Origin: Burkholderia sp. USMB20
GTDB taxonomy: Bacteria > Pseudomonadota > Gammaproteobacteria > Burkholderiales > Burkholderiaceae
Assembly (NCBI RefSeq): GCF_000949135.2
Contig: NZ_JTAN02000012.1
Coordinates: forward strand, 558,001 to 622,000
DNA length: 64,000 nucleotides
Direction: 5' to 3'
Under the pieces are notes generated by a model. The model searched no databases. It had not been told where the DNA came from and saw only the letters and a list, made by a program, of their open reading frames with translations. Of this stretch, positions 47,247 through 58,800 are shown in pieces; positions within the stretch are counted from its first letter, which is position 1; each line of letters opens with the position of its first letter. Both the position numbers and the translations under genes were made by a program.

Positions 47247-47793
47247 GACGGCGCTCCGGCCTTGAGTTCGAGCGGCAGCCCGGCGACCAGCAGCGTCACG
47301 CGCGTCGCGAGCGCGGCGACGCGCTGGTTCAGGCGCCCGAGTTCGTCGACGTAGCGGCGCGTGACCGACCCGAGCGGCACGACGCCGAGCCCGATTTCGT
47401 TGCTGACGACGATCACCTTCGCACGCGCGCCGCGCAACGCGTGCTCGAGCCGCTCGACCTGCGCCGCGTACTGCGCATCGTCGAGCGGTTCGCCGTCGAG
47501 CGGGCACAGCAGGTTCGTGAGCCACAGCGTCAGGCAGTCGACGAGCAGGCACGCGTGCGGATCGTCGAGCCGCGCGAGCGTGCCGGCGAGGTCGACGGGC
47601 GCGTCGGCGAAACCCCAGTCGGCCGGCCGGCGCGCGCGTGATGCCGATGCGCCGTTCGAATTCGGCGTCGGCGGCCGTCGCGGCCGCGGTCGCGATGTAG
47701 GTGACGGCGCCGCTGTCGGCGCGAGCCGCTCGGCGTGCGCGCTCTTGCCGAGCGCGCGCCGCCGAGGACGAAGGTGAGGTCGTGCGGAATCAT
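47240..47793 (-). pseudogene. cobU: Frameshifted adenosylcobinamide kinase/guanylyltransferase
   Basis: The C-terminal two-thirds reads normally (CLLVDCLTLWLTNLLC, VIVVSNEIGLGVVPLG, GRLNQRVAALATRVTLLVAGLPLELK). The first 12 codons are also normal (MIPHDLTFVLGGARS). Between them, about 47600-47755, the frame is lost: the P-loop should read GGARSGKS, but one base is missing in the glycine run, and further indels follow. The enzyme phosphorylates and guanylylates adenosylcobinamide, so without the P-loop it would be dead. Either real loss or a sequence error. Confidence 0.82.
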
Positions 47794-47866
47794 CGCGTGA
47801 TTGTAACGGCGCGGCGGCCGCACGCGGGCGATAATGCGCGTTTGCTTCGCCACGACTTTGCACACG

Positions 47867-49369
47867 ATGAACGCACCCGAACCGCAGCCGCACGGCACGT
47901 TGATGATCCAGGGCACGACGTCCGACGCGGGCAAGAGCACGCTCGTCGCGGGCCTGTGCCGCCTCGCGCGCCGCGCGGGCGCGCGCGTCGCGCCGTTCAA
48001 GCCGCAGAACATGGCACTGAACAGCGCGGTGACTGCCGACGGCGGCGAGATCGGCCGCGCGCAGGCGCTGCAGGCGCTGGCCGCCGGCGTCGCGCCGCAT
48101 ACGGATTTCAATCCGGTGCTGCTGAAGCCGACGAGCGACCGCGGCGCGCAGGTGATCATTCACGGCAAGGCGCGCATGAACCTCGACGCGCGTGCTTACC
48201 ACGACTACAAGCCGGTCGCGTTCGACGCGGTGCTCGAGTCGTACGCGCGGCTGCGCGCCGGCTACGACACGGTGCTCGTCGAAGGCGCGGGCAGCCCGGC
48301 CGAAATCAACCTGCGCGAAGGCGACATCGCGAACATGGGCTTCGCCGAGCGCGTCGACTGCCCGGTCGTGCTGGTGGCCGACATCGACCGCGGCGGCGTG
48401 TTCGCGCACCTGGTCGGCACGCTCGCGTGCCTGTCGGACAGCGAGCGCGCGCGCGTGCGCGGCTTCGTCATCAACCGCTTTCGCGGCGACATCAGGCTGC
48501 TCGAACCGGGCCTCGACTGGCTGCGCGCGCAGACGGGCAAGCCGGTATTCGGCGTGCTGCCGTACCTGCACGGGCTGATGCTCGATGCCGAGGACATGCT
48601 GCCGTCGCAGGCGCGCAGCGCCGCCGCGCGCGGCGATGCCGGCGTGCTGCGCGTGGTGGTGCCCGCGTTGCCGCGGATCAGCAACCATACCGATTTCGAC
48701 CCGCTGCGCGCGCATCCGCAGGTCGAGTTCACGTACTGGAAGAGCGGCCCGCTGCCGGACGCCGACCTGCTGATCCTGCCCGGCTCGAAGAGCGTGCAGC
48801 GCGATCTCGCGTGGCTGCGCGACGCGGGCTGGGACGCGGTGATCCGCCGGCACCTGCGCTATGGCGGCAAGGTGATCGGCATCTGCGGCGGGATGCAGAT
48901 GCTCGGCCGCACGCTGGACGATCCGCTCGGCCTCGAAGGGGCGCCCGGCAGCGTGGCGGGGCTCGGGTTGCTCGATTTCGACACGACGCTGCAGCCGGAC
49001 AAGACGCTGAAGAACGTGACCGGGCAGCTCGCGCTGCCGGGCGCGGCCGCGGTGCACGGCTACGAGATCCACATGGGCGACACGCGCGGGCCCGCGCTCG
49101 CGGCGCCCGCGCTGGAACTGGCGGCGGGCGACGCACCGGGCGGCGTGCGCCCGGACGGCGCACGGTCGGCCGACGGGCAGATCCTCGCGACCTACGTGCA
49201 CGGGCTGTTCGACGCGCCCGACGCGTGCGCGGCACTGCTCGCATGGGCGGGACTCGACGGCGCGGAACGCATCGACTATCCGGCGCTGCGCGAGGCGTCG
49301 CTGGAGCGGCTGGCCGATTCGTTCGCCGAGCATCTCGACCTGCGCGCGCTGTACGCCGAGTTCCGCTGA
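47867..49369 (+). CDS. cobQ: Adenosylcobyric acid synthase (glutamine-hydrolysing)
   Basis: A 500-residue amidotransferase that amidates four side chains of the corrin ring. The N-terminal dethiobiotin-synthetase-like domain has the P-loop [15 protein letters not shown] (about residues 17-31) and [17 protein letters not shown]. The C-terminal glutaminase domain has the nucleophile in [14 protein letters not shown] 47867 is preferred over 47834 because it fits the family N-terminus. It is divergent from cobU. Confidence 0.95.
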   Translation: MNAPEPQPHGTLMIQGTTSDAGKSTLVAGLCRLARRAGARVAPFKPQNMALNSAVTADGGEIGRAQALQALAAGVAPHTDFNPVLLKPTSDRGAQVIIHGKARMNLDARAYHDYKPVAFDAVLESYARLRAGYDTVLVEGAGSPAEINLREGDIANMGFAERVDCPVVLVADIDRGGVFAHLVGTLACLSDSERARVRGFVINRFRGDIRLLEPGLDWLRAQTGKPVFGVLPYLHGLMLDAEDMLPSQARSAAARGDAGVLRVVVPALPRISNHTDFDPLRAHPQVEFTYWKSGPLPDADLLILPGSKSVQRDLAWLRDAGWDAVIRRHLRYGGKVIGICGGMQMLGRTLDDPLGLEGAPGSVAGLGLLDFDTTLQPDKTLKNVTGQLALPGAAAVHGYEIHMGDTRGPALAAPALELAAGDAPGGVRPDGARSADGQILATYVHGLFDAPDACAALLAWAGLDGAERIDYPALREASLERLADSFAEHLDLRALYAEFR

Positions 49370-49450
49370 CGCATGGCGTGCCGGCCTGGCATTTTGCGGC
49401 GGATCGCGTACAACTCAGATGGGCGGAGGTCCGCCCGAAGGAGCGCGACG

Positions 49451-49591
49451 ATGAAGGGTCGATGGTGGTTGAGTGTGCTGCTCGCGGTGCTGCTGGGCGC
49501 GTCGGCGTTTGCGCACGCGTGCGATTCGTATGCACCGGGCGGCGGGCCGGCCGGTTCGGGCGACGCCGCCCAGGGCAAGAGCGGCGGCTGA
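49451..49591 (+). CDS. Small secreted protein
   Basis: A 46-residue ORF with the strong ribosome site aaggag 8 bases before its ATG. A signal peptide spans residues 1-23 (RWWLSVLLAVLLGASAFAHA), leaving a short glycine-rich mature part CDSYAPGGGPAGSGDAAQGKSGG. The cysteine directly after the signal is not in a classical lipobox. It lies 81 bases after cobQ. No function is known. Confidence 0.55.
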   Translation: MKGRWWLSVLLAVLLGASAFAHACDSYAPGGGPAGSGDAAQGKSGG

Positions 49592-49756
49592 GGTTCGCAG
49601 CGGGGGTGCTGGCATCGGGGCATGATCGGTCATGCCCTTTTTCATGATCCGATTCGTTCCATTCGGGAATCAGTTAAAGCCGGAATGCGTGTTTATTGGT
49701 CGAAACGATTCGAATAGAGTGCGATCCATTCCCATCCACTCACGAAGGAATTCGCC

Positions 49757-50170
49757 ATGAACCCCAATCGCCTGAACGATCTCGGCGCGACGCTCCTGCG
49801 TGTCGCACTCGGCGTGCTGTACCTCGCGCACGTCGCGCAGAAGGTGTTCGTCTTCACGCTGCCCGGCACCGCGCAGTTTTTCGCGTCGATCGGCCTGCCG
49901 GGCTGGCTCGCGTATGTCACCACCGTCGTCGAACTGGCCGGCGGCCTCGCGCTGCTCGCGGGCTTCCGCGTGCGGATCGCCGCACTCGTGCTGCTGCCGT
50001 TCATGCTCGGCGCGGTGTCCGCGCATCTGCCGAACGGCTGGAGCTTCGCGTCGCCGAACGGCGGCTGGGAATACCCGGCGTTCTGGGCCGTCACGCTGGC
50101 CGTGCAGGCGCTGCTGGGCGGCGGTGCGTTCGCGCTCGGCGCACCGCGCGCCGCGACGCGGACCGCATAA
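49757..50170 (+). CDS. DoxX family membrane protein
   Basis: A 137-residue protein with four hydrophobic segments. DoxX hallmarks are LLRVALGVLYLAHVAQKVF (about residues 13-31), VVELAGGLALLAGFRVRIAAL and GGWEYPAFWAVTLAVQALLGGGAFAL. It has a ribosome site gaagga. DoxX-like proteins are linked to redox balance, but this one has no assigned substrate. Confidence 0.87.
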   Translation: MNPNRLNDLGATLLRVALGVLYLAHVAQKVFVFTLPGTAQFFASIGLPGWLAYVTTVVELAGGLALLAGFRVRIAALVLLPFMLGAVSAHLPNGWSFASPNGGWEYPAFWAVTLAVQALLGGGAFALGAPRAATRTA

Positions 50171-50247
50171 ACGGGGCGGGCTTCGGCGCAACCCGTTCCG
50201 GTGACACCCCGTTTGCCGATATCATCGCTCCCTGTATCCGCAATCGA

Positions 50248-50286
50248 GCGGCGCCTGCCAGGGCGGCAGGCGCCGCACGGCTTTTT
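50248..50286 (+). terminator. Terminator-like hairpin between doxX and parA
   Basis: A 12-bp perfect stem (gcggcgcctgcc/ggcaggcgccgc) with a 5-base loop, then acggctttttc. It ends only 12 bases before the parA ATG, so it may end the DoxX transcript or affect parA translation. Confidence 0.6.
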
Positions 50287-50297
50287 CGGGGGAATTC

Positions 50298-50957
50298 ATG
50301 ACGGTCATCGTGGTGGCGAATCCGAAGGGCGGCGTGGGGAAGAGCACGCTGTCCACCAATCTTGCCGGCTATTTCGCGGCGCAGGGCGCATGGGTCGCGC
50401 TCGCCGATCTGGACCGGCAGCAGTCCGCGCATGCGTGGCTCGACCTGCGGCCGGCCGGCCTGCCGCCGATCGAGGCGTGGGAGCTCGACCCGGATGCGCC
50501 GTCGAAGCCGCCGCGCGGCCTCGAATATGCGGTGATCGACACGCCGGCCGGGCTGCACGGCAACCGGCTCAACGTCGCGCTGCAGCTCGCCGACAAGGTG
50601 ATCGTGCCGCTGCAGCCGTCGATGTTCGATATTCTCGCGACCCAGCAGTTTCTGGAGCGCCTCGCCGGCGAGAAGGCCGTGCGCAAGGGCAGCGTCGAGG
50701 TCGGGATCGTCGGGATGCGGGTCGACGCGCGCACGCGCTCGTCCGACCAGCTGCACCGTTTCGTCGAAGGGCTCGGGCTGCCGGTGCTCGGCTACGTGCG
50801 CGACACGCAGAACTACGTGCAGATCGCCGCGCACGGCCTGACGCTGTGGGACGTCGCGAAGAGCCGCGTCGAGAAGGACCTCGAGCAGTGGCGGCCGATC
50901 GTCGAATGGGCGGAGCGCCGCGCGCCGAAAGCGGAGAAGGTCGCGAAGGCGTCCTGA
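50298..50957 (+). CDS. Orphan ParA-family ATPase
   Basis: A 219-residue ParA/MinD-type ATPase. The deviant Walker A motif is NPKGGVGKST (residues 8-17), with the signature lysine, and Walker A' is DLDRQQSAHAW. Walker B is YAVIDTPAG. No parB gene is adjacent and it is shorter than chromosomal ParA, so it is probably not the segregation ATPase. It may position another cellular structure. It is convergent with panD. Confidence 0.88.
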   Translation: MTVIVVANPKGGVGKSTLSTNLAGYFAAQGAWVALADLDRQQSAHAWLDLRPAGLPPIEAWELDPDAPSKPPRGLEYAVIDTPAGLHGNRLNVALQLADKVIVPLQPSMFDILATQQFLERLAGEKAVRKGSVEVGIVGMRVDARTRSSDQLHRFVEGLGLPVLGYVRDTQNYVQIAAHGLTLWDVAKSRVEKDLEQWRPIVEWAERRAPKAEKVAKAS

Positions 50958-51032
50958 GCGCGCGAGGCGGATGCGCGAGGCGAACCCGCGCGGCGCAGCC
51001 GGTCGAATTCGGTCGGTTCCCGCTCCAATGAA

Positions 51033-51071
51033 GAAGGGCCTGATGCGGCAGCGTGGCGGATCAGGCCCTTC
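51033..51071. terminator. Convergent parA/panD hairpin terminator
   Basis: A perfect 12-bp inverted repeat gaagggcctgat/atcaggcccttc with a 15-base loop, lying between the parA stop and the expected panD stop. The T run is weak on both sides. The recorded panD reading runs into it, which supports an earlier true stop for panD. Confidence 0.7.
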
Positions 51072-51555
51072 GTACGTATGCGGGTGCGCGGCTTCGGCCG
51101 CCCCGGCGCGCGGCGCGCGCGGCAGCGATCCGGCGCGCCGCGACACACGCCGGCCGGCCGCGTGAATCACGGTCCAGTTTCTGCGTCGGCACGTGGTCGC
51201 GGTGGCCTTGATCTTTGTTGCCTTCGTCGATGAACACGAGCTTCGGCTTCCAGCCGGCCTGCAGCTCGGCTTCGTCGACCATCGCGAACGCCGCGATGAT
51301 CACGAGGTCGCCGAGCTGCGCGCGGCGCGCGGCCGAGCCGTTCAGCGAGATCATCCCGCTGCCGCGCTCGCCCTTGATCGCGTAGGTCGAGAAGCGCTCG
51401 CCGTTGTTGATGTTCCAGATGTCGATCCGTTCGTTTTCGATCAGGCCCGCCGCTTCGAGCAGGTCTTCGTCGATCGCGCACGAGCCTTCGTAATGCAGCT
51501 CGCAGTGCGTGACGGCCGCGCGGTGGATCTTCGATTTGAGCATGTGGCGCTGCAT
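51061..51555 (-). CDS. panD: Aspartate 1-decarboxylase with altered C-terminus
   Basis: A pyruvoyl-dependent enzyme that makes beta-alanine for pantothenate. The self-cleavage site is G24-S25 in [11 protein letters not shown]. Residues 1-110 are a normal PanD. After that the reading departs: [15 protein letters not shown] stands where EGNKIK(A/G)HRDHVPTQ is expected, and the usual ending NWT-stop is replaced by KLD plus about 37 unrelated residues (164 in total versus about 128). One extra A in an A run and one extra G near 51171 explain the ending; the ancestral stop is TGA at 51169-51167. ATG 51555 follows ggaga. It lies 41 bases after panC. Confidence 0.9.
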   Translation of the reverse strand: MQRHMLKSKIHRAAVTHCELHYEGSCAIDEDLLEAAGLIENERIDIWNINNGERFSTYAIKGERGSGMISLNGSAARRAQLGDLVIIAAFAMVDEAELQAGWKPKLVFIDEGNKDQGHRDHVPTQKLDRDSRGRPACVAARRIAAARAARRGGRSRAPAYVRRA

Positions 51556-51596
51556 GGTATCTCCGTGAGGCGTGTGAGGCGACGGCGGGCGGCCCG

Positions 51597-53570
<1,974 letters not shown>

Positions 53571-53759
53571 TCAGAAGTTCTGGTAGTAGACGTAGGACGT
53601 TTGCTTCACGCGCGATTCCTGCTGCTCGGCACGCTCGTCGAGGTCGATCGGCTGCTTGTCCCACAGCAGGGAGCGGCCCTTGCGCTGCTCTTCTTCGAGC
53701 GTCGGCTTCTGTTGCTTGAGCTGGTTCAGGAATTGCGTGACGTCGGACTGGTACGGCAT
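53571..53759 (-). CDS. DUF3460 family protein
   Basis: A 62-residue protein with the family pattern MPYQSDVTQFLNQLKQQKPTLEEEQRKGRSLLWDK and the aromatic end SYVYYQNF. No signal or membrane segment. It is first in the DUF3460-scpA transcript. The function is unknown, though it is conserved in front of scpA in Burkholderiales. Confidence 0.85.
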   Translation of the reverse strand: MPYQSDVTQFLNQLKQQKPTLEEEQRKGRSLLWDKQPIDLDERAEQQESRVKQTSYVYYQNF

Positions 53760-54050
53760 GGCTTGGCTTTCCGTTTCGGGCGGCGCACGATGCGCCGGAT
53801 TCGCGATGGCGGGATTTTACCGCATCGCGGGGAACAGCCGGCGGCAATCGCGCGTCGAATCCGCTGGCCGGTGCCCGCGGCGCGACCGGCCGGGCCCGTG
53901 CGCGCGTCGTTGCGCGCAAGCGTCAAAGAGGGGCCCGCGCGGGCAGGGCCGCCGCCCTGTGGTCAAATACAGGGTTTTCCACGGAATCACGACAACCGAG
54001 GGTGAGGTCATATTTGGCGGGTCACGCGAACCAGCAAGCACACACGACGC

Positions 54051-55840
54051 ATGAGGCGAGCCCGCGCGCGGCCCGACACCCCGGTCGTCGCGCGCGGCGC
54101 GGCGCCGGTGCGGCGGTCCGGGCAGCCCTCGTCGGCTGTCTCGCCGCGTTCGTCGTGCTGCCGGCCTACGCGAAGTACGACGTCGACATCGACGCGCCGC
54201 GCTCGATCCGCAAGCTCCTCAAGACCCATCTCGACATCGCGCGCTTCGCGAAGCGCGACGACATCAGCGACGACCAGTTCGACTTCCTCGTGACCGCGAC
54301 ACCGCAGCAGGTGCGCGACCTGACCGCGACGGCCGGCTATTTTTCGCCGGTCGTACGCACCGACGTGCGCACGCGCGACGGCAAGCGTGACGTGCGCGTC
54401 GCCGTCGATCCGGGGCCGCAGACCGTCGTGTCGACGGTCGACCTGACGTTCAAGGGCCCGGTCGGTACCGAGGATCCGAAGCAGGAGGCCGCGACCCGCT
54501 TCGCGTTCTCGCTGAAGCCGGGCGACCCGTTCACGCAATCGGACTGGGACGTCGCGAAGGGCGCGGCGCTCAGGCAATTGCAGGCGCGCCGCTACCTGGG
54601 CGCGAAGATCGCGTCGTCGGAGGCGCGCATCGACCCGCGCACGCAGCGCGCGACGCTGGCCGTCACGTTCGACAGCGGCCCGACATTCACGATCGGCAAG
54701 GTCGATGTCGACGGCGTGCGCCGCTACCCGGAGAAGATCGTCACGAACGTCAATCCGCTGTCGGAAGGCGAGATCTACGACGTGCAGCGGATCACCGAGC
54801 TGCAGCGGCAACTGCAGAACACGCCGTACTACGCGAGCGTCGCGATCGACGTCGGCGACGATACGTCGAAGCCCGAGCGTACGCCCGTGCACGTGAAGGT
54901 CAGCGAGTTCCCGTACAACAACATTCGCGGCGGCGTCGGCTACGCGACCGATACGGGCCCGCACGTGCAGGGCTCCTACACGTATCTCGACACGTTCGGC
55001 GCCGCGTGGCCGTTCACCGTGTCGGGCCGGCTCGACCAGATCCAGCAGTACGGCCAGGTCCAGCTGTCGATGCCGCCCGGCGCGAAAGGGTGGACCAACA
55101 GCGTGCTCGCGTCGTACACGAACACCAACGTGTCGGACACGCGCATCTACAGCGCGCGGGTCGGCGTGCAGCGTACGCGCACCGGCCAGTTCATCGACTA
55201 TGCGTACTCGCTGATGTTCTACCAGGACCGGCTCGACCAGAACGGCGCCGGCCCGACCACGAGCCGCGCGCTGGTGCCGCAGTGGGCATGGACGCGCCGC
55301 AACGTCGACGATCCGCTGTTCCCGCGCTCGGGCAACCTGATCCACGCGGAGGCCGGCTTCGCGATCAAGGGCGTGTTGACCGACCAGACCTTCATCCGCG
55401 GTTACGCGCGCGGCCAGCAGTACGTGCCGGTCGGCAAGCGCGACCTGTTCGTGTTCCGCGCGGAGCTCGGCGGCGTGTTCACGAGCGGCAGCTCGACCGG
55501 CGTGCCGGCATCGCTGCTGTTCCGCGCGGGCGGCTCGAACTCGGTGCGCGGCTACGGTTACCAGAGCATCGGCAACAGCGTCGCCGGCTCCGTGCTGCCG
55601 ACCAAGTACCTGATGACGGGCACCGCCGAATACCAGCACTGGTTCAACCGCGACTGGGGCGCCGCGACCTTCTTCGACATCGGCACCGCGACCGATGCGT
55701 GGGGCGAGCGCGTGTTTTACCCGGGCGTCGGCATCGGCGCGCGCTGGCGCAGCCCCGTCGGCCCGATCAACGTCGACGTCGCGTACGGACTGCGCAACCA
55801 CAGCGTGCGCCCGTACCTGACGCTCGGCATCGCCTTCTGA
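54051..55840 (+). CDS. tamA: TamA-like outer-membrane translocation protein, N-terminus disturbed
   Basis: An Omp85-family outer-membrane protein. POTRA repeats fill about the first half (for example FTIGKVDVDGVRRYPEKIV) and the beta-barrel the rest, with the signature RAGGSNSVRGYGYQSIG and final strand LTLGIAF. From codon YAKYDVDIDAPR on, the frame is clean. The start is unsure: the long frame begins with a GTG at 54002, while ATG 54051 with a signal-like MRRARARPDTP is one base out of frame, suggesting an indel near 54090-54115. With tamB it inserts or transports envelope components. Confidence 0.88.
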
Positions 55841-55865
55841 CCTTGTTGCACGAGCCACGAACCGC

Positions 55866-58800
55866 ATGACGAAGGACCCGAACGACACGCTGCCGCCGAA
55901 CGATCCGGACTCGCCCGAGCGCGCGCCCGGTGCGCCGCCGCGCGGCCGCGGCGCGGGCGTGCGGGCCGATCGTCGCGTGGACGCTCGTGACGGCCGTGCT
56001 GCTCGTCCGTGCTGGCGGCCGGCTCGTGCTGGCCGCGGCGACGACCGAGCGCGGCACGCGGCTCGCGTGGCAGACGGCCGTCGCGTACTCGCGGCCGGCT
56101 GGCGGCACGCTGGACGGCCGCGCGCTCGCGACCGGCGTGCGCTGCGCGGCTTCGCATGGACGAGCCCCGGCGGCACGAGCACCGAAGTGCGGATCGACCG
56201 GCTCGAGGGCCGCTGGGTGCTGACCCGCGCGCCGTGGCGGCTGTCGGTCGCTTACCTGCGCGCGGGCACGGTCGACGTGCGGATCGTGCCGGGGCCGTCG
56301 AAGCCGGCCGCGACGCCGCAGGACCTGAGCCTGCCGCTGCAGTTGCGGATCGACGACCTGCGTGTCGGCCACCTGGCGATCCACGAAGGCGCCTCGACGA
56401 CGCAGCTCGACCATCTCGCGCTGAACGGCCGCAGCGACGGCCGTCACCATGAACTCGCGCTCGACGGCGTCGACACGCCGTACGGCGCGCTGACCGCGCG
56501 CGCGAAGCTCGACGGCGTGAAGCCGTTCGCGCTGACGGGCAACGCGACCTACGTGGGCAAGGTGGCCAACGAAGCGGTCAACGCGAGCGCGAACGTATCG
56601 GGTTCGCTCGACGCGCTCGTCGCCGACGTCACCGCGAGCGGGATGAAACTGAACGGCCGCGCGCACGTCGAGGCCGCGCCGTTCGGCGCGGTGCCGCTCA
56701 CGCGCGCGTCGCTCGCGTTCGATCACGTGAACCCGCAGGCGATCGCGCCGGGCGCGCCGGCCGCCGATCTCGCGGTGCGCGCGGAGCTGGCGCCCGTGAC
56801 CGCGCCGGCCGGCACTGCCCCGGCGAAGGGGTTCGCGGTGACCGGCCCCGTGTCGATCGTCAACGCGAAGCCCGGCACGCTCGGCGAGCACCTGCTGCCG
56901 GTCGTCGACGCGCATGCGATCGTCAATCTCGACGCGCACGAGCAGCGAATCGACGGCCTCGGGCTGAAACTGATCCGCGACGGCAGCGTGACCGGCAACG
57001 GCACGCTGACGGGCGGCAAGGGCCGCTTCGACCTGAAGGTCGCGAATCTCGACCTGAACGCCTTCGTTGCCGAGTTGCGGCCGATGCGCCTGGGCGGGCC
57101 GCTCGGCGTGACGCTCGCCGGCGACGTGACGACCGTCGATTTCGACCTGAACGATCCGAAGCTCGCGCTCGGCGCGCGTGCGAAGGTCGCGCTGACGCCG
57201 CAGCAGACGGTGCTGACCGATGCACGCGTGACGGCGGGCAAGGGCCGCATCGACCTGACCGGCGTGTTCCGTCACGACGCGCATTCGAGCTACGACGCGA
57301 AGGCGACGCTGACCGCGTTCGATCCGCTGCTGCTCGCGGCGATGGGCGCGCCGAAGGCCGGTAGCGGCAAGCCGGCGGCAACAGTGGCCAAAACGGCGGC
57401 CAAAACAGCGACCAAAACCGCCGCCGCGGCCAAGGCGCCGGCCAGACGCGGCGAGACGCGCGTATCGGGCACGCTGACGGCATCCGGCGCGTTCGCGCCG
57501 CAGGTGTCGACGAAGGCGACCTTCAAGCTCGGCGACAGCCTGTACGACGGCGTGCCGCTGACCGGCGCGGGCGTCGTGCAGTTCGCCGGCTCGCGGATCC
57601 TGCCGAGCAATGCGACGCTGTCGATCGCGGGCAACCACGTCGACCTGCGCGGCAGTTTCGGCGCGCCGGGCGACCGGCTGCGCTTCGTCGTCGACGCGCC
57701 GGAACTCGACCGGCTCGGCTTCGGCGTGCAGGGGCTCGTGCAGGCGCAGGGCGAGCTGACCGGCAGCTTCGCGCATCCGAACGTGACGGCCACGTACAAG
57801 GCCCAGCACGTCGTGGTCGGCTCGAACCGGATCGGTGCCGCGCAGGGGCGCGCCGACATCCGCGACGGCGCGCACGGCGCGCTCGTATTCACGGCCGACG
57901 CGACCGACATCGCACTCGGTTCGCTGCAACTGAAATCGCTGCGCGCGAACCTCGACGGCACGCGCGCGAAGCACACGCTCGACGCGTCGGCGATGGGGAC
58001 GGCCGGCGGCCGCGTGATCGACCTGACGCTCGCGGCGAACGGCGGCGTGGTCGAGAGCCGCGACGGAACGCGCTGGGACGGCACCGTCACGCGCCTCGCG
58101 AATCGCGGCACGCCGGCGGTGGCGCTGCAGGCGCCGCTTGCGGTGTCGGCCGGCGCCGGCCGCGTGACGCTCGGCGCGACGCGGCTCACGCTCGAAGGCG
58201 CGGCGATCGACCTGAAGTCGTTCGTGTTCGACCACGGCCAGATGCGCTCGGCGGGCGCCGTGCGCGATGCATCGGTCGCCCGTTTCCTCGAGATCCGCCA
58301 GGAACTGACGGGCCAGCGGCCGCCGGTGCGCACCGACGTCGTGCTCGATGCCGACTGGGATTTCTCGCTCGGCGCGAACGCGACGGGCTACGTGCAGGTG
58401 AAGCGGCGCGGCGGCGACGTGACGATCGAGACCGGGCGCGGTATCGCGTCGCTCGGGCTGACCGACCTGTCCGCGCGCGCGAGCTTTGCACCCGGCAACC
58501 GGCTCAACGTGGTGGCGCTCGCGAAGGCGAACCGGGTCGGCACGCTCGACGCGAACGTCACCGTGCCGTTCGCGCTGCGCGACGGCGTGTTCGGCGTCGT
58601 CGACGACGGCCCGCTGTCGGGCCGCATCGACGCCGACATTCCGTCGCTGAAGGCGACCGGCAACCTGTTCGGGCCGAGCTATCTGCTCGGCGGGCGCGCG
58701 GCGTTGAAGCTGACGGTCGCGGGCACGCCGGTGAAGCCGAACGTGTCGGGGATGCTGACGGGCGACGACCTGTCCGCGACGCTCGTCGATCAGGGCGTGC

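Noticed and set aside
51033-51071. A repeat or attachment site beside parA
   Set aside because: A perfect inverted repeat at a convergent gene end is better explained as a terminator, and no integrase or second copy is present.
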